Shown here piece by piece: positions 15,813 through 21,042 of a DNA stretch of 21,042 nt. The notes beneath the pieces are model-generated. The model was not told where the DNA came from and did not search any database. It saw nothing but the letters and a program-made list of their open reading frames with translations. Source of the DNA: VFJL01 sp043721435 (GTDB lineage: Bacteria > Pseudomonadota > Gammaproteobacteria > Burkholderiales > Nitrosomonadaceae); the NCBI GenBank assembly GCA_043721435.1, contig JAYSQR010000060.1:1-21042 (forward strand). The letters run 5' to 3'. The first letter of the stretch is position 1. The number at the start of each line of letters is the position of its first letter. The translations under genes were made by a program, and so were the position numbers.

Positions 15813-15826
15813 TACATACTGCCGCA

Positions 15827-16492
15827 ATGCGCGCAAAAATATTCACGCTGCATGTGTTGCTACTGCTTGCCGGATGTTCGTCTGTCCCATCGCTGCTCTA
15901 TAAAATCGAAATCCAGCAAGGCAATGTTATCACCCATGAAATGATGGAAAAACTAAAGCCCGGGATGACCAGGGCGCAGGTGCGTTTCGTGCTTGGCTCG
16001 CCTATGATCAGCGACGCTTTTCACGGCAATCGCTGGGATTATGTGTACCGCCTCGAGCAGGATGGCAGGTTGATCGAGCAGCACCGGATTACGGTATTTT
16101 TTGAGGATGATCGGTTGACGCACACCGAAGGCCGGCTGCGGCCTTCGCTTGCCTCGGTTCCGCCCAAGGCGGTAGTTGCCGAGCCTGTTGCCGAGGAAAA
16201 ACGTGCGCCAGTAGCTGCGCCGCAGCCGGCAGCGCCCAGTGCTGGGCAGATTCCGCTTCAATCTGAGGCTGTAGGCAGCAAAAAAGTGGAATCGGTTATC
16301 GAGAAGAAGTACGACACGGCCGTTTCGCCGCAACCGGCGAAGCCCAGCTCTACGCAGGCTTCTTCCCCGTCCAGTGCCGTAGACCTTATGGAAACGGATC
16401 GACCGAAAGGGGAAAGAGACTTGTTCGGCGGGAGAGAGGCGGATCAGCCGAAAGAGAAAAAAGGCCTGCTCGACAAGATGCTGGGGAAATAG
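15827..16492 (+). CDS. bamE: Outer membrane assembly lipoprotein BamE (SmpA/OmlA) with a long C-terminal extension
   Basis: Encodes 221 residues from the ATG at 15827. A lipoprotein signal ends in LLAGC, with the lipidated Cys17. The SmpA/OmlA domain covers about residues 24-102: YKIEIQQGNVITHEMMEKLK, GMTRAQVRFVLGSPMISDAF, then NRWDYVYRLEQDG and FFEDDRLTHTEG. BamE assists the BAM complex that folds outer membrane proteins. From about residue 105 a Pro/Ala/Ser/Glu/Lys-rich tail of about 115 residues, ending in KKGLLDKMLGK, doubles the size relative to E. coli BamE (113 residues). dapB follows after 12 bp. Confidence 0.95.
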   Translation: MRAKIFTLHVLLLLAGCSSVPSLLYKIEIQQGNVITHEMMEKLKPGMTRAQVRFVLGSPMISDAFHGNRWDYVYRLEQDGRLIEQHRITVFFEDDRLTHTEGRLRPSLASVPPKAVVAEPVAEEKRAPVAAPQPAAPSAGQIPLQSEAVGSKKVESVIEKKYDTAVSPQPAKPSSTQASSPSSAVDLMETDRPKGERDLFGGREADQPKEKKGLLDKMLGK

Positions 16493-16504
16493 GCTCATAG
16501 GAAA

Positions 16505-17311
16505 ATGACGATTCTGAATATCACCATTGCCGGAAGTTCCGGCCGCATGGGGCGCGCCCTGCTGGAGGCTGTTACCCAAGCACCGGACATGCGGCTGGCA
16601 GCTGCTCTGGAACGGAGCGGCAGCCCTTATCTCGGCAAGGATGCCGGGGAATTGATCGGTGCGTCTTGCGGCGTTGTCGTCACTGACGATTTCGTCGCTG
16701 CGCTTTCCGGCAGCGATGTGCTGATTGATTTCACCCGCCCTGAGGGAACGCTCGCGCATCTTGCGGTGTGTCGCGCCAAAGGTGTGAAAATGGTGATCGG
16801 CACCACCGGTTTTTCAGCGGAACAGAAAGAAGGACTCAAGCTGGCAGCAAAAGATATCGCCATCGTATTCGCACCCAACATGAGCGTGGGGGTAAACGTC
16901 ACTTTCAAACTTCTGGAAATGGCGGCCAGGGTGCTGAACGAAGGTTATGACATCGAAATCATCGAAGCGCATCACCGTCACAAAGTGGATGCTCCTTCCG
17001 GCACCGCATTGCACATGGGCGAAGTCGTGGCGCAAACGCTGGGCAGAAGCCTTGCGGAAGTTGCTGTTTACGGGCGCCAGGGTGTTACCGGTGAACGCAC
17101 GCCTGCCACCATCGGTTTCGCCACCGTGCGGGGTGGGGACATCGTTGGTGATCACACGGTAATGTTCGCTGGCACCGGTGAACGCATTGAAATCTCTCAC
17201 AAGGCCAGTAGTCGCGCAACGTTTGCTGTGGGTGCGCTACGTGCCGCACGCTTCCTCGCAAACAAGCAAAACGGCTTATTTGATATGCAGGACGTGCTCG
17301 GTCTGCGCTAG
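16505..17311 (+). CDS. dapB: 4-hydroxy-tetrahydrodipicolinate reductase
   Basis: Encodes 268 residues, the standard DapB length. It reduces the cyclic intermediate of the diaminopimelate/lysine pathway with NAD(P)H. The dinucleotide-binding loop is GSSGRMG (10-16). IGTTGFS and FAPNMSVGVNV line the active site, and EAHHRHKVDAPSGTA (154-168) carries the catalytic His and Lys. AGGA precedes the ATG, and the gene follows bamE closely, so they are probably co-transcribed. Confidence 0.98.
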   Translation: MTILNITIAGSSGRMGRALLEAVTQAPDMRLAAALERSGSPYLGKDAGELIGASCGVVVTDDFVAALSGSDVLIDFTRPEGTLAHLAVCRAKGVKMVIGTTGFSAEQKEGLKLAAKDIAIVFAPNMSVGVNVTFKLLEMAARVLNEGYDIEIIEAHHRHKVDAPSGTALHMGEVVAQTLGRSLAEVAVYGRQGVTGERTPATIGFATVRGGDIVGDHTVMFAGTGERIEISHKASSRATFAVGALRAARFLANKQNGLFDMQDVLGLR

Positions 17312-17397
17312 CGGTACAAGGCATGGCGGAGGCGGCGTATCGCGTTTCCCGGCTGTTTTGTCACAATTTCGAACAAGCGTGAACAACTGCGGCTGCA

Positions 17398-17426
17398 TTG
17401 AAGCCCGCGCCTTTTTGGCGTATGAT
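17398..17426 (+). promoter_or_regulatory. Sigma70-type promoter for carAB
   Basis: TTGAAG (17398-17403), exactly 17 bp, then TATGAT (17421-17426). Four of 6 bases match in the -35 box and 5 of 6 in the -10 box. Transcription should begin at about 17433, giving a leader of about 70 nt before the carA GTG. The spacer itself contains CGCC-TTTTT-GGCG, a small palindrome. The gap between dapB and carA (17312-17503) shows no gene. Confidence 0.6.
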
Positions 17427-17441
17427 TCCACAACTCCAGCG

Positions 17442-17471
17442 AAGCGGGACGGGTGCTAGCCTGTCCCGCTT
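17442..17471 (+). promoter_or_regulatory. Strong stem-loop in the carA leader
   Basis: AAGCGGGAC (17442-17450) pairs perfectly with GTCCCGCTT (17463-17471). The stem extends inward by a G-U and two G-C pairs, to 12 bp closing a six-base TGCTAG loop. Only three T residues follow (17470-17472), so it is at best a weak terminator. It lies within the predicted transcript about 10 nt after the start site and ends 20 bases before the carA ribosome binding site, consistent with a regulatory leader fold. Its function is not known. Confidence 0.5.
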
Positions 17472-17503
17472 TCCACGCCTGGCCAGTACTCAAGGAGCTC
17501 CCC

Positions 17504-18640
17504 GTGTCACAACGCCCGCACGCTGTCCTCGCTCTCGCTGACGGCACCATTTTTCGCGGCATTTCCATCGGGGCGGAAGGAGACAGCGCGGGCGAGGTGG
17601 TGTTTAACACCGCCATGACCGGCTACCAGGAAATTCTCACCGATCCCTCCTACTGCCGGCAGATCATCACACTTACTTATCCGCACATTGGCAACACCGG
17701 CATCAATCAGGATGATGTCGAATCTGGCAAGGTCAACAAAGTATATGCCGCTGGGCTGGTGATCCGGGATCTGCCCCTGGCCTCCAGCAATTGGCGGCAG
17801 ACCCAGACTTTGCCGGAATATCTCAAGGAACAAGGTGTGGTGGCGATTGCGGACATCGACACACGCAAGCTCACGCGTCTGCTGCGGGAGAAGGGCGCGC
17901 AGGCCGGTTGTCTCATGGCGGGGCGCATTGATGAAGCAGCAGCGCTGAAACACGCCCGGGAATTCCCCGGCCTCGCCGGGATGGATCTGGCCGCAGTGGT
18001 GAGCTGCAGCCAGCCTTATTCATGGAGTGAAGGTGAATGGGCGCGCGGGCGTGGCTATCAGGTGCAGGAGTGTCCGCGATTTCATGTTGCCGCATTCGAT
18101 TTCGGCATCAAGCGTAACATTCTGCGCAAACTCGCGCAGCGCGGCTGCAAGGTGACAGTGCTTCCCGCCCAGACATCTGCCGCCGAGGTTCTGGCCTTGC
18201 AGCCCGATGGCGTGTTTCTCTCCAATGGGCCAGGTGATCCCGAGCCTTGCGATTACGCCATTGCCGCAATCAGAAAATTGCTCGAGAAAGAGATACCGAT
18301 TTTTGGCATTTGCCTGGGGCATCAACTGCTGGGACTGGCGAGTGGTGCCAGAACTGTCAAGATGAAGTTCGGCCATCATGGCGCTAACCATCCGGTGCAG
18401 GATCTGGACACTGGGCGAGTGATGATTTCCAGTCAGAATCACAGCTTCGCCGTGGATACCGACACGCTGCCGAGGAATGCGCGCATTACGCACCTGTCGC
18501 TGTTCGACAACAGTCTGCAAGGATTCGAGTTGACTGACCGGCGGGCGTTCTGTTTTCAGGGACATCCCGAGGCAAGTCCGGGACCGCATGACATGGATTA
18601 TCTGTTCGACCGCTTCATTCATATGATGGAGGGCCATTAA
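17504..18640 (+). CDS. carA: Carbamoyl-phosphate synthase small subunit (glutamine amidotransferase)
   Basis: Encodes 378 residues from the GTG at 17504, chosen because AAGGAG (17492-17497) lies six bases upstream and SQRPHAVLALADGTIF matches family N-termini; an earlier in-frame GTG at 17453 falls inside the leader hairpin. CarA hydrolyses glutamine and passes ammonia to CarB for arginine and pyrimidine synthesis. The class I amidotransferase triad is Cys270 (FGICLGHQ), His354 and Glu356 (FQGHPEASPG). The N-terminal CarA domain (EVVFNTAMTGYQEILTDPSY) is complete. Confidence 0.98.
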   Translation: MSQRPHAVLALADGTIFRGISIGAEGDSAGEVVFNTAMTGYQEILTDPSYCRQIITLTYPHIGNTGINQDDVESGKVNKVYAAGLVIRDLPLASSNWRQTQTLPEYLKEQGVVAIADIDTRKLTRLLREKGAQAGCLMAGRIDEAAALKHAREFPGLAGMDLAAVVSCSQPYSWSEGEWARGRGYQVQECPRFHVAAFDFGIKRNILRKLAQRGCKVTVLPAQTSAAEVLALQPDGVFLSNGPGDPEPCDYAIAAIRKLLEKEIPIFGICLGHQLLGLASGARTVKMKFGHHGANHPVQDLDTGRVMISSQNHSFAVDTDTLPRNARITHLSLFDNSLQGFELTDRRAFCFQGHPEASPGPHDMDYLFDRFIHMMEGH

Positions 18641-18726
18641 AATCAGCTTTGATTGCAGGGGGGAGGGTTGCAGAGAAAATCCAGAAAGTCCCCCGGTTTC
18701 TTCGCGGTCAGCGCAGTTAGAAAAAT

Positions 18727-21042
18727 ATGCCTAAACGTACCGACATAGAGTCCGTCCTGATCATCGGCGCAGGGCCCATCATCATTGGGCAGGCGTGCGA
18801 ATTCGATTATTCCGGTGCGCAGGCCTGCAAGGCGCTACGCGAGGAGGGTTATCGCGTCATTCTGGTGAATTCCAATCCTGCCACCATCATGACCGATCCG
18901 GAAATGGCTGATGCCACTTATATCGAGCCGATTACCTGGCCGATGTTAGAGAAAATCATTGCCATCGAACGCCCCGATGCGCTATTGCCGACCATGGGCG
19001 GGCAGACTGCGCTGAACTGCGCCCTGGACCTGGCCAAGCATGGTGTGCTGAAGAAATACGACGTGGAACTGATCGGTGCATCGCGTGAGGCCATAGACAA
19101 GGCTGAAGACCGGGAAAAATTCAAGCAAGCCATGACCAGGATCGGGCTGGATTCGGCGCGTTCCGCCATCGCTCACAGCCTGGAGGAAGCACTGCAGGTG
19201 CAGGCGATGGTAGGTTATCCTACCATCATCCGTCCATCGTTTACCATGGGTGGCAGCGGCGGCGGCATCGCCTACAACCGCAGGGAATTCCTCGATATTT
19301 GCGAGCGTGGACTGGAAGCTTCACCCACCAAAGAACTGCTGATCGAAGAATCCGTCATCGGCTGGAAAGAATTCGAGATGGAGGTGGTGCGCGACAAACA
19401 GGACAACTGCATCATCGTCTGCACCATCGAGAATCTCGACCCGATGGGTGTGCATACCGGTGACTCCATCACCGTCGCTCCGGCGCAAACGCTGACCGAC
19501 AAGGAATACCAGATCATGCGCAATGCGGCGATCGCGGTGTTGCGTGAGATCGGCGTGGAAACCGGCGGTTCCAATGTGCAGTTTGCCATCAATCCGCAAG
19601 ACGGCCGCATGCTGGTGATCGAAATGAATCCGCGGGTATCGCGTTCCTCCGCCCTGGCGTCGAAAGCAACCGGTTTCCCCATCGCCAAGGTTGCGACCAA
19701 GCTTGCAGTGGGCTATACGCTGGATGAACTCAGGAACGACATTACCGGCGGCATGACGCCGGCTTCATTCGAGCCGACCATAGACTATGTTGTTACCAAG
19801 GTGCCGCGTTTTGCTTTCGAAAAATTTCCCCAGGCCGATGATCGTCTTACCACCCAGATGAAATCGGTAGGCGAAGTCATGGCCATCGGCCGCACTTTTC
19901 AGGAATCACTGCAAAAAGCCCTGCGTGGGCTGGAAACCGGCGTCGACGGCCTGGATGAAAAAACTGCCGATATCGGCACGATTGAAACCGAACTGGGCGA
20001 TCCTGGGCCGGAGCGCATCTGGTATGTGGCTGATGCATTTCGCTGTGGCATGGCATTTGCTGAAATTCATAATCTCACACATATTGACCCCTGGTTTCTG
20101 TCGCAGATTGAAGACTTGGTGAAGCAGGAGCAGGCGCTCGCTGGTAAGACTCTGGACATGCTTGACCTGGACGCACTGCGCAAACTGAAGCGCAGTGGTT
20201 TTTCCGATCTGCGTCTGGCGAAACTGCTGAATACAAAGCAGACTGCGGTGCGTGCCAAGCGCCATCAACTCAACTTGCGTCCGGTATACAAGCGTGTGGA
20301 TACCTGCGCTGCCGAGTTTGCTACCCGCACAGCTTATATGTATTCCACTTACGAGGAAGAGTGCGAGGCATTGCCCACCGATAGAAAGAAAATCATGGTG
20401 TTGGGCGGTGGCCCCAACCGTATCGGCCAAGGCATCGAATTTGATTACTGCTGCGTGCATGCTGCGCTGGCATTGCGCGAGGATGGTTTCGAGACCATCA
20501 TGGTCAACTGCAATCCTGAAACCGTTTCGACCGACTACGACACCTCGGATCGGCTCTACTTCGAACCGGTAACGCTCGAAGACGTGATGGCCATCATCGA
20601 CCTGGAGCAGCCCGTTGGCGTCATCGTGCAGTTCGGTGGGCAGACGCCGTTGAAGCTTGCTGCAGCGTTGCATGCGGCCGGTGTGCCGATTCTCGGCACG
20701 ACAGCTGACGCCATTGATCGCGCGGAGGATCGAGCGCGTTTCCAGCAGGCGTTGATCAAGCTGGATCTGCTGCAACCGCCGAACGCGATGGTGAATGCGG
20801 TCGACACAGGCATCGAGGCGGCGCGCAAGATCGGTTTCCCGCTGGTGGTCCGCCCGTCCTATGTTCTGGGTGGCCGCGCCATGGAGATCGTGTTCGGCGA
20901 GGACGATCTGCGTCGTTATCTGCGCAACGCCTTTGAAGTGTCGTCGTCGTCGCCGATCCTGCTCGACCGGTTTCTGGATCAGGCCGTGGAGATTGACGTT
21001 GATGCCGTGTGCGATGGCCGCGAAGTCGTCATCGGCGCGATC
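18727..21042 (+). CDS. carB: Carbamoyl-phosphate synthase large subunit, 3' end outside the window
   Basis: The frame opens at ATG 18727 (MPKRTDIESVLIIGAGPIII) and stays open for 772 codons to the window edge; full CarB is about 1070 residues. It makes carbamoyl phosphate from bicarbonate, ATP and ammonia delivered by CarA. The first ATP-grasp half includes MGGSGGGIAYN and EMNPRVSRSSALASKATG from residue 299. The second half opens at about residue 558 with VLGGGPNRIGQGIEFDY, the internal duplicate. The 86-bp gap after carA ends in an AT-rich stretch with no clear Shine-Dalgarno sequence, only a GTTAGAAAAAT run before the ATG. Confidence 0.98.
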   Translation, partial: MPKRTDIESVLIIGAGPIIIGQACEFDYSGAQACKALREEGYRVILVNSNPATIMTDPEMADATYIEPITWPMLEKIIAIERPDALLPTMGGQTALNCALDLAKHGVLKKYDVELIGASREAIDKAEDREKFKQAMTRIGLDSARSAIAHSLEEALQVQAMVGYPTIIRPSFTMGGSGGGIAYNRREFLDICERGLEASPTKELLIEESVIGWKEFEMEVVRDKQDNCIIVCTIENLDPMGVHTGDSITVAPAQTLTDKEYQIMRNAAIAVLREIGVETGGSNVQFAINPQDGRMLVIEMNPRVSRSSALASKATGFPIAKVATKLAVGYTLDELRNDITGGMTPASFEPTIDYVVTKVPRFAFEKFPQADDRLTTQMKSVGEVMAIGRTFQESLQKALRGLETGVDGLDEKTADIGTIETELGDPGPERIWYVADAFRCGMAFAEIHNLTHIDPWFLSQIEDLVKQEQALAGKTLDMLDLDALRKLKRSGFSDLRLAKLLNTKQTAVRAKRHQLNLRPVYKRVDTCAAEFATRTAYMYSTYEEECEALPTDRKKIMVLGGGPNRIGQGIEFDYCCVHAALALREDGFETIMVNCNPETVSTDYDTSDRLYFEPVTLEDVMAIIDLEQPVGVIVQFGGQTPLKLAAALHAAGVPILGTTADAIDRAEDRARFQQALIKLDLLQPPNAMVNAVDTGIEAARKIGFPLVVRPSYVLGGRAMEIVFGEDDLRRYLRNAFEVSSSSPILLDRFLDQAVEIDVDAVCDGREVVIGAI

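Noticed and set aside
15751..15826. Fur box in the fur/bamE divergent spacer
   Set aside because: The AT-rich sequence resembles Fur sites only loosely; no 19-bp GATAATGATAATCATTATC-like match with good symmetry could be drawn.
15665..15826. Extended N-terminus of BamE
   Set aside because: The in-frame upstream codons overlap fur antisense and would bury the lipoprotein signal. The ATG at 15827 places the lipobox correctly.
18641..18726. Hairpin or terminator between carA and carB
   Set aside because: The G-run and C-run can pair over only about six bases across a long loop, with no T-run. The genes encode two subunits of one enzyme, so a terminator is not expected.

Overview
The window is about 21 kb of a betaproteobacterial chromosome. 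The gene orders atpIBEFHAGD, pilU-pilT/yggS, M16-M16-rsmD-coaD-fdx divergent from ftsY, and fur divergent from bamE-dapB-carA-carB are all familiar from that class. The proteins read most like the Nitrosomonadales/Gallionellaceae/Methylophilaceae side of it; that placement is an inference from protein style, not a search result. Nearly all of the window is core metabolism with tight gene packing.

Layout. Positions 1-5116 (minus strand) hold the F1Fo ATP synthase operon, from the first 16 codons of atpD back through atpG, atpA, atpH, atpF, atpE, atpB and atpI, with a candidate promoter at about 5251-5279. Positions 5416-7660 (minus) hold the type IV pilus retraction ATPases pilT and pilU. Positions 7717-8439 (plus) hold the PLP-homeostasis gene yggS, whose 3' end overlaps a convergent ferredoxin gene. 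From 12634 down to 8402 (minus) lie two periplasmic M16 peptidase-family genes, one with zinc ligands and one without, then rsmD, coaD and an Alvin-type 2[4Fe-4S] ferredoxin. ftsY (12710-13696, plus) diverges from this block.

Positions 13697-15321 are the only accessory stretch. It holds two overlapping small membrane-protein genes, a third small membrane ORF, a pair of adjacent hairpins, a 96-bp internally deleted remnant of a REP-associated (RAYT/TnpREP) transposase element, and a decayed C-terminal fragment of an IS1182-type transposase next to the 3' end of fur. It looks like an insertion hotspot or scar between two conserved blocks.

From 15322 the sequence is core again: fur (minus), and divergently bamE (with a long low-complexity tail), dapB, carA and the first 772 codons of carB. 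carA has a well-formed sigma70-type promoter and a strong leader hairpin.

I found no CRISPR array, tRNA, rRNA, prophage or defence system. I do not see a clearly new biological system here. The best candidates for a second look are the accessory stretch at 13697-15321 and the carA leader.
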